Assembly (NCBI GenBank): GCA_025716815.1
Contig: JAIXMN010000006.1
Coordinates: 992,001 to 1,056,000 of the forward strand
Source of the DNA: Dichotomocladium elegans
Lineage: Eukaryota; Mucoromycota; Mucoromycetes; Mucorales; Lichtheimiaceae
DNA: 64,000 nucleotides
Direction of reading: 5' to 3'
This document shows, in pieces, positions 31,300 to 43,964 of the stretch. Each line of letters opens with the position of its first letter. Positions within the stretch are counted from its first letter, which is position 1. The notes below the pieces were generated by a model, which saw nothing but the letters and a program-made list of their open reading frames with translations, made no database searches and was not told the origin of the DNA. Both the position numbers and the translations under genes were made by a program.

Positions 31300-34200
31300 T
31301 GGACTTTTGTGGAAGTCAAAAAAGTAGAGAAGGGAGGGGAGGTGGGAGTGAGAGGAGGTAGGAGGACGAGGAAGAGAGAAAGCGTGTGTGTGTGTGTGTG
31401 TGTGTGTGCGTATGTACCTCAGCGAATAAAAAATCATGTCTGACTGATTTTACCGCTTTCGGGTTCGCGCGCGGGGCCTTTGGGGGGAAAGGGCTGAAAG
31501 CCCAGATAGGATCCGAAGCTTGGGTCACTCTGGTAAAATGCTCTTTTCAGGAACACGCGCACAGCCCGCATCAGTGTGAACCATCGCATGAAATTTACCC
31601 ATAGAGTAAAAGTACCAACGTCAAGAAGGGGGAAATCCACGTATGCTCCAAAATGAACCAGTGAAGGCGCTGCCAGATGGCCATCTCGAATACCCGATTC
31701 CCTTCGTTTCATACGCATTTACTAGGCTGTATCGTATTACATGAATACCAGATAATAGTTTCCATAATGAGAACCACAAAGGATATGTGACATTGCAGGA
31801 CTAGGGACATCGTACAGACAGACACCATCTCGCAGCATTATGCCCTTTACATCCTAGCATATTACATAGCATCGGTTGAAAAGGGAGGATCACGAATATT
31901 CCATCACTTCTTGATCGAATGCAATGCAATGTGAATGTTAGACCCTCAAATATAGTAACCACTGCAAGTCCCTTTTTTTTCGTGCAAGGCGGCGCGGCGT
32001 TGACGGTGCCGTGTGCCTTTCAATCGATATCTGCTATAACACCAACTTTTCAATGGAAGACTTCGATATGGAATCTTCAGTATTTGTACAATACAGGGTC
32101 ATACTCTATGCATAAATATCCAACTTAATATTCTACATGCTAGATGTCTCTCTAATGCACGGGTACGTGTCAACTATAGATCAAGCTCGGGGAAGGGAAC
32201 GGTATGGATGTATTTTTTCCCGGGAGAGAGGTTGGACAGAAACCAGGACGATTCGCCCATCCATGGATATGGTAGCAACGTATTATTGGTATTTTAGGGT
32301 CCGAAGTACAATTCGCATAAGACAGTGAAGCTTTGTAATGCCCTGACAAGTAGGAAGGCCGTGCAAGAGGGATTTGCGACATAACTCATTAAAAAAGGAG
32401 AGCTGCACCATGCACACATACAGATCCCAGATCCAAGTTCAAGCCATTAGATCCAGCTCAACTCCTTACTCTCTCTCTCGCTCTCATTCTTCATCTATAT
32501 ACACATGGAGCCGACGTATATTACCCTTGCTCTAAAGAATTTAATCTGTGCACACAACATACATCCTCAAGGCTGCGTGCATGATTCTACATGCAGCAGC
32601 CTGGTTGGGGGGAGGGTGGAGGAAGAATCAGTTCTTTGTAAGCTACTGCTACTCGGGACTACACAACATCACCCGAAAACGAAATAAGCACGTTTGTATC
32701 TGTCAAAAATCGGCATGAGGTGATTTGCAGTGTCATGTATGCCGTTGTCTGTATACCCAGATGGACTCAAGTCAATGCGCGACAGAAGTCCTTCTTTGCT
32801 CATTTACAATCCTCTTTTTCCTGTCCCACGTATGCATATTGACGTAAAAAAGAAAAGAAAAAAAAAAAGGTCCAAAGCATTGGGCAACCCCGGTGGGGGA
32901 ATATCTAGGAGGAATAAAGGCTAAAACAGGAGTTATCGATCAGTAGATATGGTAGCTACCGCAGGTTAACATATAAGTACAATAATCGAGAATCTTGTTG
33001 ATGCTTAAGGCAAGGACCACGCTGAGCCGCTTGTTTATGTACACTTTCTTTTTTTTTCCCACAGATAAAAAGTTCATCTTCATGCAGCAACAGCAGTAAC
33101 TGGGATTCCCTAGAGCATATCAACTCCATCATGCGAACAGAAGCATTGATCTGCAATTTTAACAAACGCACAGAGAGATAGAGATAGAGAAAATGACAAA
33201 GGAACGATGTGGCGTACGCGTCGTCCATGGTATTGAAATTGGTAAAAAGGCTTATACAGGCAGATTTCAAAACTTAATTCTAAAAAGAGGCAAAAATCGT
33301 TCATCTTATCTACGGAGGTCGATATTAGCACTGGAAAATAATAGGCTGATAGAACACATTATGGTACAAGTCCTTGCCAGATGCTGGATAAACAAAGCTG
33401 TACAGCGTGGTGGGCACAGACACGCATGTCTCAAATCGGTGCCAATCATGAGGAAAGACGCTGCTAATAGTCGATCGTGGCCCCGTCTACTTGTGGCCGC
33501 TTACATACGCAACAGAAAGTACATTTTGAGCAAAACAGGTTGTTTATCAAACCACCCTCTCCGTGACCTTACAGAAAACTCCCTGAACTGATTCATTCAG
33601 ATGCATTTCTGTACGAGCCTATAGACGAGAAAACGTAAAAAGAAAAAAGTTGGCGACACTGTTTCTGCTCAAACTCGTCATTACTAGCTATGTAATGCGA
33701 TCGCCGCTGCTATTGAGCGTATTGGTGTGTGTATGTAGATAATCCATATAGCTGCATGTGCACGCACCAGGAGGCGTGGGTATACGCATGCTTTGTCCGT
33801 GTGGTTCAGATCAATCTTTTCCTCCCCTCTACCCCCAAGTGACGAAAAAGAAAGCTTTGTGATTGAAATAAGTGACTGTAATTCTATTCTAATATACTCG
33901 GAACATATAGAAGCGTGTAACCAAGCAACAAACACGATTGGCACGGCGATCTACAACGATCATGTGTACTTGATGATCGTTCTTAATGATGGAGCAATAA
34001 GGCAGAATAATGAATTCTTCTATTTTTTACCTTTTAATCCTTATGTACACCGGTATTGTAGAATAACGAGAGAGAAAAAGTCTGACGCGATGATAGCAAA
34101 ACCCCGTTTGTTTCTTGCATGCATCCAGTCCGGGCGTGTATCTGCGGTTGTGTGTGTGTGTGTATATCTACGTACGCGTGTGTGAAAATGATAATAGAAT

Positions 34201-35325
34201 ATCGATATAGTTGGTGTAGAATAATATCTCAACCCGAGCGAGGACGCAAGACGATGGTTCGTGCAACGAGTGCGTGCTGTGCGTCGAATGGACATATATG
34301 GTAAAAGAACGAGAAGCAAACAAATGAATCAGGGGACCCCTTCTGTCTGCCCGGAACTGTATTGTAGTGATAACCTGTGGCTCGATCTTTTCCCTTTCTT
34401 AAACATATCGTTCGCTTTGCTCATTCTCACGGATATAACCGCCCTGATATAGACAGACATCCATTGATTAGCATAGGTATCTGGACAGTGCATGAATAGT
34501 GCCGGAACCGATTAGTTGTGACAATTATCGTTAATCGTTTGTGTTCTGGTCCTCTTTTTTCTTTCGCTGCTGTGCACCCAACGCGGTTCTGGACTTCCAT
34601 ATGTGTATATACGTGTGTGTGTGTGTGTGTGTGTGTGTGGCACATATACACATTCGGACTCTCTCGGGCAGGCCAATGTGCCATCATAAAGAATACAAGA
34701 TTGATGCTGCACGAGCATGCACATGTGTTTTTGAAGAAAGAAGGCCGTACGCTCCTCTTTGTAGACTTCAATGGCTAGGATTTGGGACGCGACCTATTCG
34801 ACTTTCATGTCCATTTATTTCTTTTATATAAAGATATCCTGAATTTACCGAAGACAACTAAAAGAGAAAAACATATCTTGACTACCTACGCGTTTATTTT
34901 ATGGCTTCCTTTTATTTGGTCATGTTTATATGCTATTGCGGCAGCAGCTAGGATAATGCATGTCAAGAAAGAGACCAACTCTATTTTCAGCTGTCGCCCC
35001 GGAAACCATACCCGCTTACACCCCCAACAACGGAGTGATGAACAAACTAACCAATGATATGCCAAAGCACCTTTATTATCGCATCATCTGTTGGTTTCCA
35101 CCCCCATCCCACCCCACCTCGCCCTTACTTCCCCGCTCTGGCCCTCCCCCTCTTCCCCCCCCCCGCAGCAACTCCCAACTCCCCCCACTGAGTCGATGTC
35201 CGTCAACGGATCCGATAATGCGTCAATCCTTCCTAACTGGGATGACCCCCGAAGAATATATAAAAAGGCATTCACTTGCCACCTTCCCTTGTTTTATTAC
35301 TTTACTTTTACCAATTTCCACATCA
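31300..35325. other. 4-kb gene desert with microsatellites
   Basis: No supportable gene. It contains GT repeats (about 31384-31408, 34150-34165, 34613-34638), poly-T and poly-A runs, and frames up to about 130 codons on either strand with no recognisable product. The last 300 bases (35095-35215) are C-rich and form the promoter of the PX-PB1 gene. No transposase or reverse transcriptase motif is seen here. Confidence 0.55.
35257..35266 (+). promoter_or_regulatory. TATA box of the PX-PB1 gene
   Basis: TATATAAAAA lies about 65 bases upstream of the proposed ATG (35326). This supports that start rather than upstream in-frame ATGs (34960, 35218), which lie before it. Inferred. Confidence 0.45.
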
Positions 35326-36471
35326 ATGTGCAGTAGTAGCAACAGCACGGCCGTGCCTACGCTTCAAGGTGTTAAACTCGCGCCACCCATCCACCAAGCC
35401 TTGATAATTGCCGAGCAACACGTCGATCGGAAGACCTACTTCACCATCCGCATCATCCCCCACCAAACCGATATCCGCTACGTCAATGGTGTTCCGGTCG
35501 GAATCAAAGCCGTCACCCGGCAGCCTTATTCGATATCTCGCAACTACGACGAACTCTATCATTTCTGCCAACGACTCCATGATGCATTCCCTCCCTGCAA
35601 TCATAGCCATAGCCGACACCCCCACTATGGTCCGCGGATTCCAAAATTGACGCAGAAGCGCCTCCAGCTGCTGAACCACAACAAACACCTCCAGCGCCGT
35701 ATTGAGCTCGAGGCGTTCTTGGCCACCCTCTTTCGTCTCCCAGCCTCGATCTCTCAATCTCTCCTTGTCCTTGAGTTCTTTGGGCCACACCACACCAAGA
35801 CCGTGACAAAACAGGCATCATCCCCTCTTCCGCTTGTCACGCTCGAGTCCCCGCAATGGCACAAGCGTCTCTTTTGGCCCATTGTCATGTCCGCAAGCAA
35901 GTCGACGACGACCTTGCTTTCATCACCTCCGGCTTCTCCGCTGATTTCAGCGATTACTAGTACCATAAGCACAACTACAAGCACCAGCCGAAGACGATAC
36001 CAGCCTTCCAGACTCACCCGGTCAAGTTCCAGCACCATCTCGTCCGCCTCCTCGAGTGTCTGCAGCCAAGATAGCACGACAGCCAGCTCCACCATCAAGA
36101 TCAAGGTCATTTACGACGTGGATAACATCGTTGTCATCCGTGTTCCACGGTCTGCCTCCCTCGTCGCCCTGAAGGCAAGAATCAGAGCCAAGTTTGGTTC
36201 GGACCCCACTCTGTCCCTCCCCGAAGACTTTGGCCTCGTCTACAATGCCGATGACGTGCTCGGCCAGAAGCAGTCCTCCGACAGTAGCATCAAGAGTGGC
36301 TGCGGTGCAAGTACTACCAGCGCCGCATCCTGCTTCTCTGCAAAGAGCGATTGGATGACCTGGATTGAGGACGACGAAGGAGTCAAAGCACTCATGCAGA
36401 CCGATAAGGCAAAGGTAACTTTGCGTCTGGTCGCTCCCCGTCGCTTCAAGCGTCGACCTTCGCTAATATAA
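35326..36471 (+). CDS. PX-PB1 domain protein (Bem1/Scd2-like half)
   Basis: Single exon, 381 residues from ATG 35326, chosen because a TATA box lies just upstream; the frame is open further 5'. A PX domain spans roughly residues 30-150: a strand with RKTYFTIRIIP, the YSISRNYDELYHFCQRLHDAF core with its aromatic and Arg phosphoinositide-binding features, Pro-rich loop and LQRRIELEAFLATLFRLP helix. A Ser/Thr-rich linker follows. A PB1-like domain spans about 255-370 (IKIKVIYDVDNIVVIRVPRS; ALKARIRAKFG; DFGLVYNADD; and the acidic WIEDDEGVKAL, an OPCA-type patch). This equals the C-terminal half of Bem1/Scd2 polarity scaffolds or p40phox-like proteins but without SH3 domains. It probably links phosphoinositide membranes to a PB1 partner. 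Confidence 0.8.
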   Translation: MCSSSNSTAVPTLQGVKLAPPIHQALIIAEQHVDRKTYFTIRIIPHQTDIRYVNGVPVGIKAVTRQPYSISRNYDELYHFCQRLHDAFPPCNHSHSRHPHYGPRIPKLTQKRLQLLNHNKHLQRRIELEAFLATLFRLPASISQSLLVLEFFGPHHTKTVTKQASSPLPLVTLESPQWHKRLFWPIVMSASKSTTTLLSSPPASPLISAITSTISTTTSTSRRRYQPSRLTRSSSSTISSASSSVCSQDSTTASSTIKIKVIYDVDNIVVIRVPRSASLVALKARIRAKFGSDPTLSLPEDFGLVYNADDVLGQKQSSDSSIKSGCGASTTSAASCFSAKSDWMTWIEDDEGVKALMQTDKAKVTLRLVAPRRFKRRPSLI

Positions 36472-38224
36472 AAAAAAAAAAGAACTCCCAAGTACAGTTC
36501 TCCTTCTATTTCATGTAGTACCACTTTCTTTGTATTTATTGTCTTCCACCCAAAACTTTTCTTCTTCTTGTAAATCCTTTCCTTTTTGCTGTCCATATAA
36601 TACGTATTGTATCGTTAATTTATCTTTCAAAAAGAGAAAAAAAATATATGCATCCTATTTTTATGCTCCTAATCTTTCATGCGAGAGGATCCGCATTTGG
36701 ATAATTAAGCAGGATTTGATTTTATTCATATAAAGAAAAGGAGTTCCCTTTTTTTTTGCACCTTTCTATTCCTCCATGTAGCGTACATTATACTCGTCTC
36801 TATGTACTATCTGCGCTACATATCCTTATTACCCACCATCGTACCAGATATCCGTCTCTCATTATTTTTATCAAGACATATTCTGCTTCATCTATCACAA
36901 GAGATATGATACTACGTGCATTGCCGCAGGTAGAAGAATGGAGATGCAGCACAGATACCTCTCACTTAGCCAAATATAGGACACTCGTACCGATGAATGC
37001 AGTACATGGGAGAGACTTCCCCATATCATTCAACGAGAATGGAATATTTTTTAATGCTAGGGACTAATGTACATCACCATCGCGAAACCCATAGACGGTA
37101 AAAAATCGAGCATCCATGTAAACAGAGATGCAACTGCGTGGAGGGGTCTGACCTTACCCTTTTTGTATAATGTTCTTTTCTGGCCGTTCATTATTGGACC
37201 TAGGCCTTTGTATGTATTATACAATGCTTTCCATCTCTTGCTTTTTTTTTTATCGTTACAAAAGTCCAATTTGAGTTTTCCTCCATACGTTAGCTGTTCC
37301 TGCTCCTTCCTTTTTTCCTTCGAGAAGCAGGGCCGACCCGTCATTCTATCATGTGCATCGTATGGGAAGCTGCAACATTTCAAGGCAGGGTATCAATCCC
37401 AGGGCGGCCGGTACTCAAAACTCCATGCAAGCGACGGTACCTTTTTCTTTTTATTCTCAAAGGGCGCGAAAGGGGGAACGCGGCGGAAAGGATGCGTGCG
37501 TGCGCGCGGCTTGAATACATGTATACCGGTCTGTTACCTGCGTAAGCAGTATTTGGATTCGATATAACAACTTGACGTTTGCCACCCCTCTCCTCTCCCC
37601 TAGCAAATGCAGTCCATGTGGATTGACTCCATGTCCTTGACTGCACACATCACCAAGATTAATTCCTGCACCACTGTATGCATGTCCTGTGGTTGACCGT
37701 CCCCCCCACTTGTACGAACCAAAATCAAGATTTCAGATCATTGTATTTTTGTATCCTATGCATCCGTTCACGTCAACTGGCGGATATGTTTATATATATA
37801 TATATATATATACTGCAGAAAATAAAAATAGCCTCAGGATGCTTAACTTGGACTTACAGATTTGCCTGGATAGATAATTCCACCCAGGAGCTATCGCTCG
37901 GGGATACACTTGTAAGGCAGCTTCTTCAGAAAAGAGAGCCCTGCCGGAGCGCGGGGAGAGGGGACACGGAGAAGGGTATGTCGCTCCTCCTTTGTTCTTG
38001 GATTTTCGGACATGGCATTATTTTTTCAGATTTTTTTATTCTATCAAATGTACATAGAGGTGTTGAAACGATATATGATACAAGGACAAGTCAAAACGAG
38101 CCAGGGAAAAAAGTGAGAGAAGGAAGAAGAGAGAAGGAAAAAAAAGAGAGAGGACAGGCGATGCAGCGAGGAATAACAAAGCCAAGCTTCCTGGTGTTGA
38201 ACCATCATCCAATTACGCTTCCAC
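36472..38224. other. intergenic with AT repeat, no gene seen
   Basis: Convergent 3' regions of the PX-PB1 gene and adenosine kinase. It contains a TA dinucleotide tract at about 37792-37811 and AT-rich sequence. Frames of 166 and 197 codons exist on the plus strand, but they run through the repeat and into the antisense of adenosine kinase and look noncoding. Confidence 0.55.
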
Positions 38225-39403
38225 TTAGAACTTGGGAAGGGGCTCGCGATCCTCAGGCTTGGGGAAAGTAGGGCCAACATTCTTGATGCAGATGCTAGCA
38301 AGGTAATGGCCGGCCTTGACGCAACGGGCAACATCAGTCACACCCTGGGCATAAAGACCCATAAAGCCACCACAGAACGCATCGCCAGCGCCGTTAGTAT
38401 CCACAATATCCTTATCCTCGATTTTCTCGACAGGGAAGACCTGGACAGAATCACCAACCGCGACGACAGTCTCTTGCGCGCCCTGGGTGATCACCACAGT
38501 GCGGGGGCGGCCATTTCCCTTGGGGAGATTGGCAAGCTTCTTGGCGATCTCCTTGACGTCATCGGTGTTCCAGCCAGCAACAGAGGAGTAGGTGCGGGCT
38601 TCGTCCTCGTTGCCAAAGAGAATGTCAGCGTTTTCAACAACAGCATCAAGACGATCCTTGAAGAACTGCGAGATGAAGGGTGCACTCAAGTTGAGAGCAA
38701 AGGTCTTGTTCTGTTCAGCAGCGTGCTTAGACACAGCAAGGGCCGCGTCTCTACCACCGTCGTGGGTCATGAAGAAGCTTCCGACATAGTAGTACTTTGC
38801 ATTCTCAACGATGGCCCAGTTCTCAGGCTTCTTGAGGAAGTCGAGAGTGAACTTCTCGGCAGCACCAAGGCTAGTGACGAGCGAACTGAAACGACAAAAA
38901 CGCTCGTAAGAAAACAAAAACACAACTTTCCCGTTTTCTTCCTGTTCCTATTCGTCTTTACCGATGGTGGCCAGTGAGCAAAACAGCGCAGGTGCCAGTA
39001 GGACATTCGGTGCTGGTCTGGTACACGGTGCGCAGACCGTCAGCAGCAGCAGCAGCCTTCAGGGTCTCAGCATTCTTATCGTTCGAGACACAGCCGATGT
39101 ACACGGTCGAGTTGGGGGGCAGGAAGTACTGAGCGCCACGAGCAGTGTTCTGGGCAGCACCACCAGCAACATACACAACCTCATACTTGGAAATAATCTC
39201 ATCGTACCTATTCGCGTGTGTGAGCATCATTTCTTTTGGACCGACAGTCGCTTCTCAGGCCGAGTCACTTACAAGCTCATGTGGGACTCGGCGGCCAAGA
39301 TGGCATCATTAGCCTTGAGCTGATACTTTTGAAGCATCTCCTCGGCATCGCGGCACTGGATATCCAGCAGAGGGTTTTCCATAGCAAGAAGTTGGTAGCT
39401 CAT
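38225..39403 (-). CDS. ADK1: adenosine kinase
   Basis: Phosphorylates adenosine to AMP (purine salvage, methyl-cycle support); PfkB family. Exons in transcript order: 39403-39273, 39207-38962, 38885-38225; 345 residues, the usual length, all phases closed. Seen: the N-terminal MENPLLDIQ and the glycine-rich AGGAAQNTARGAQYFL (first PfkB signature). Also seen are NLSAPFISQFF, the ILFGNEDEAR motif and the second PfkB signature DTNGAGDAFCGGF with the catalytic Asp. The start ATG is clear and the C terminus is PKPEDREPLPKF. Confidence 0.96.
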
Positions 39404-42400
39404 TATGGTCGCAAGTTGTCTGTTGTGTTTTACTGGGGTGAAAGAAGCGGTGGAAACGCGTGCGTGCGTTCATGGTTGCGGATATTTGGGAAAAATTTTG
39501 AGAGCTACGAGCGGCTTCAGGCACCTTCTGAGATGATTGGTCGAAGAGGATCTCAGCTCTTTTTTTTTCTTACTAGAGAGGGGCGACGTGCTGACAGTCC
39601 CACGTGATTATGTAAAATTCCATTACACACGTTCGGATCATCTGCAAAACAAGGCTGGAGAAGAATAACCTATAGGCGCACGTACATCAAAGCCCTGAAA
39701 AAAGGTGGTTTGCACCATGCCATAAGACTGTATATGATCACACCATCAACAAGAACAACAGCAGCAACAACAAAAGGGAAGTCTACGCGAATAGATGGGA
39801 CCCCAACATTTCGTATTGTCGGTAACACAACCCGGTGGCTAAAATATGCACCTCGTGTAATATTGAGCGTATGAGTACATACCTGCACGCACGCGTATGC
39901 GCACGCGTCAGGCGCTGTAAGCGGCATTCTTGATGGTGGGTCATCATCTCAGAGTCCTTTAATTTCAAAATAAATGTTGAATAAATTTATATGAATTGTC
40001 GAGCCAACCGTTAAAAAGGTTTTTTCGTCAACAGAAAACATGCACTCATCCTTTTACATGTTGACTTGCCCAACCCGGCTCACATCAGGCATATCCAGAT
40101 GAATACGTGGCGATAACCACGGCGAAGGCTGGACGGACCGCCAAGAGCAGCGGCAACATATGATAGAGACAAAGCACGAGCGAACGTCAGAAGCAAAGGC
40201 CGGGGCACAAAGGCGGCATGACGCAAGCGAAAAATGGGCCAGCAGCAAGTTACGTCTGGTGAGCGCGGAAAGACAGACAGAATCCAAAAAAATGGGAGCA
40301 CTTGGGGTTGCGAGCAACGGCGAAGCGGCGGTTCCTCGATTAAAGAAAAAGGGGGGTCGGGAAGGAAAGACCCTGCCCGAAGGCAGCCAGTTCGCGGCCC
40401 CACCGAATAGTCCGATATCTTTTTTGATCTCTGTTCTATGGTTTATCCAAGTACGAATGCGATTTGATCTATAGAGGACAGACAGACATTGTTAGATTCA
40501 AATAAACCAAATCAATATAAAGATTCATCATCATTTTAGAAACGGGATATATCGTGAGAGAAAATATACTAGATAGGGTGACTTACAGAAAGTGGATGTG
40601 TTCCGGACATGTTTTACGCTGGCAGGCTGTCTCCTTACCGCGAACATATCAAAATCCCTTTATGGTTCCAGTGTTAAAATAGGGCAGCATTCTCTAACTC
40701 TAGTCGATTATAGCTGCATATATAACTAGCTCGCAAAGATCTCGAAGTTGCCATCTATTAGCATGTCTTTGCAAGTGGCTTTGATGTATCAACAGCGAAG
40801 AAAGCACTGAGCAGCGCGAAGCTGAGTACTACTTTGCCCAACTGCGTGACAAAGAAATGGCCAGGACAAACAAGAAGAAGCTTGAATGTTTATGTAGAGC
40901 GCATGGTACATGCAAAGTTGGGGAAGAAGGAACTAGCTGTAAAGTGCAGAAAGACATCCATTGATTTGCTGGCATTTCCGTCTAAATGTGCACTTGCAAT
41001 GCTTCTATGCTATTCATTATTCCCCGCACACTGTCTTGGTATAAAGTCACGTGCATCGACTTAGTCGGCTTCTGGTTATGTATATATATATATATAATCA
41101 TGACAAGCGACACGATTTGGGACCATACCAACCAAACGCCAATAACACGATTGAGAGCCCTAGCTTTTGTTTTCTTGCAGCACAAGCCGAATATACTACA
41201 GATTGACCACACAAAGTACTCAACGATCCAATGCCTCTACCGAGTCGCAAGAGACTGCCTTGGTGACGCATTGCCAAACTCGCACTTCAAGAGAAATAAA
41301 AAACTGCGCTGAGGACAGCGTCCTGTACATGGACCCTCCACACTGCTTAAGGCTAAAGTTCATTATGCCTTTGGTGCTATTGAGAAACCTCCATCCTGGG
41401 GCAGGCCTCAGCAATAACACCAAGCTCATCCTCACAAGGCACATGAATAATTTATATTGCCGCCAGAACCATTGCTCATGGATATCAATGCGTGGAGCAC
41501 ATTATTTCTCGGAACAATCTCTGCAACTAAGAGGGCGAGATGCCATTTTCCTGTTCGTCGTCAACTGCCTGTTTGCCCTTCGTTCGCCATGTCCATCCAT
41601 AAAAGCGCAAGACCAAGCAACAAACCCTAGCAACCTGCACTGGCAGTATATGGTTCCAGCACTGCTGCTGACCCCATTGAAATATAGTGAAATAAAAGGA
41701 AGAAGAGCAGGCATGGAAGAAAGATACGAACCATAAAGAGTGACTAATCCACTCACTGCCGAAGGAGACGGGGTACAGCAACTAAGGCGATGCTACTGAT
41801 GACAAGCGTTTCCTGGACATTGTCCATTGTCAATTTGTCTTCGCCTCGGCTCCTAAGCCAAGATTGCGCCGCCGAATGACTTCTCCCTGTGCACTTGCTC
41901 TGGTCTTAGATGGAAAATTTTTTAAAACATGATCACACATTTCATTCGGTATGCTGCATTAGACTTGCCTGCTTCACATCAATTTTTGCGTGATAAGCTA
42001 TGATATGACGCAACGTCAAGTATCCCGCATGCTGGCAGCGTTGGAAATCAGAAAAGAGATGTGAAGCTTTGCGCAACAGCATTCCTTGGAAGGAAATAGC
42101 CGAAACCGCGTGATCGGGTATTGTTCTTATTTGAAGATAATGCTGCACTTTCTGCATACTTCTTCTCTCCACTTCTCCTCGCTTGCTTTCCTTTTCGGCT
42201 ACATAACATTATATTTGCCGCGAACGCGGCCTTTCTAGTACTTGTTGAATTTGCCCGGTCTTTTTCCGCCATCGCTTCGCCGAACTAGCATTTGAAGAGT
42301 GTGGTCCACATTGCTTTGAGTTAAAGCAAGCCAGTTATGCGTTCCGGATCGAGATTTCGGACAATGAGCATTTATTCCGATTGATGCATGCAGCCTCTTG

Positions 42401-43964
42401 AGTTGACAGGCTTTATGAAAGACGAGTATTTTGATATGATCATTGGAGAGAAGCAGAGTGACGCAATAGTAGTCGCACATGTATGAATGAGAGGCAAGCT
42501 AGTGAGTCGCATAACAAAAGCCATCGCTGTACTTTAGGTTGCAGTATTTCTTCCTCAGTTTTAAATGTGATACGATGCAAGAAAGATTACTTACCAAGCC
42601 ATGTTCATCGAGGATCGTTGAGATTTACATAAGTATTGATGGAATGGGGGATTTTATGCAGAGACTGAAAAAGCTTAACAGAATCGATCTGCTGTATATT
42701 GAGCAATATATGAATTCTGATGGGGATGACTTGAAATGGTGAATTACTGTATTCATAAGGCAATCGCAACCCGGTTTAGCATCATTCTTAGCCCCCGTAA
42801 TTTTGGAAGCACTCCGGTTCTCTTGATGTCCATTAGAGCCATGGGAGAGGTATACCCATTTAAATATCGGATGCCGTTTTTTGTGTCTTTTGTATCGGTT
42901 TGCTTACTACTTATGGATTTGATCCCTGTAAGACGTCACATGAATGTGCGCACGGACAAGAGCTATGGCGCTATCGAGTGAAAAGGGGGACGCGAGGAAT
43001 TGGGACTCTGAGTGGTTTCGACATCTGTGTTTCTAACCAGACGTGAGAGCACTGCCCATCCGCTCGGCTGCAAAACCACATGGAAACCATTCCTTCCCCG
43101 TTGCTTTACTGTATACTTGATACAACGCCTGTTAATGAAAATATACAACCTGTCAGTTAAAACCATTCGGTCGTTTACCCTGCTTTTTCTAGAATGGCGC
43201 TACTTGTGCTCAAGAGGAGAGGATGTGATTTTTTAACATGGCGCTGCCAAGTGATAGAGATAGAAGTGTTTTTAATTTTCTTTGTCTTGGAGCAACCACC
43301 ATTTGGGCATTGCAATAAAAATTATACGTCAATTCCAGCAGTTGATACATGCGCCTTGTAAAGAGAGAGAGTGCTTATTGCCAACGCACCGGCGGAACTT
43401 GATTAATGCATCTTATTACAACTGCTGCGCTGTAACAAGGAGGTGTGGAACAGCTATTTAACCTTGTTCGACCTGTAGCTTGTTACGCTGCCGCTTTGAA
43501 AGGAGTATGTATTATCATCTCCGGGTATAACATGTGATGTACAGGACGCTAAGTATCTGAACCTTTATGATTCACAGCTTAATACTTGTTACCCATCCAT
43601 CATGGAAGGTAAAATATCCCTTCCTCCCTAGCAAATATTCTTTATGTAACTCAAGCATAATGTCTCAATTTCGAGGCTATTCGGTCATCCAAACGTACCC
43701 AGCAAGAAGACGGTCAATCATCCCTCTCCCTGTGATGTATGGAAGCGACATGCATGTCCGAGACTTACAGCATTTTACCGACTTTTGGGATGGCGTACAT
43801 TGGACGAAGAGGAGAGTATTGGATAATGTTTCCGCACATAATTGTTCGTGTGTCGGCCGGGTGCTCGTAGATCAGTTGCCTTTCGGGAGATGCAGCGGCG
43901 GTAATACAAAACACCCGTTGATTAATTTTTGCTTCTCGAGCCTGCTTGTCATTCGTTTTCAACC
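39404..43964. other. 4.5-kb gene desert
   Basis: Long region between adenosine kinase and Dbp7 without a supportable gene. Short frames on both strands (up to about 190 codons, 41167-41736) lack recognisable domains. A TA tract sits near 41077-41096. The composition is AT-richer than the flanking genes. I looked for transposase, reverse transcriptase and tRNA-like patterns and found nothing convincing. Confidence 0.5.

Noticed and set aside
34613..34638. GT repeats considered as CRISPR-like or promoter arrays
   Set aside because: Simple dinucleotide microsatellites without spacers; similar tracts recur at 18242, 28826 and 31384.
34960..35325. Upstream extension of the PX-PB1 reading frame
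   Set aside because: The frame is open but C-rich and low complexity, and a TATA box lies at 35257 inside it; translation more likely starts at 35326.
37678..38271. 197-codon plus-strand frame
   Set aside because: Runs through a TA microsatellite and overlaps the adenosine kinase 3' end in antisense; the composition is not protein-like.
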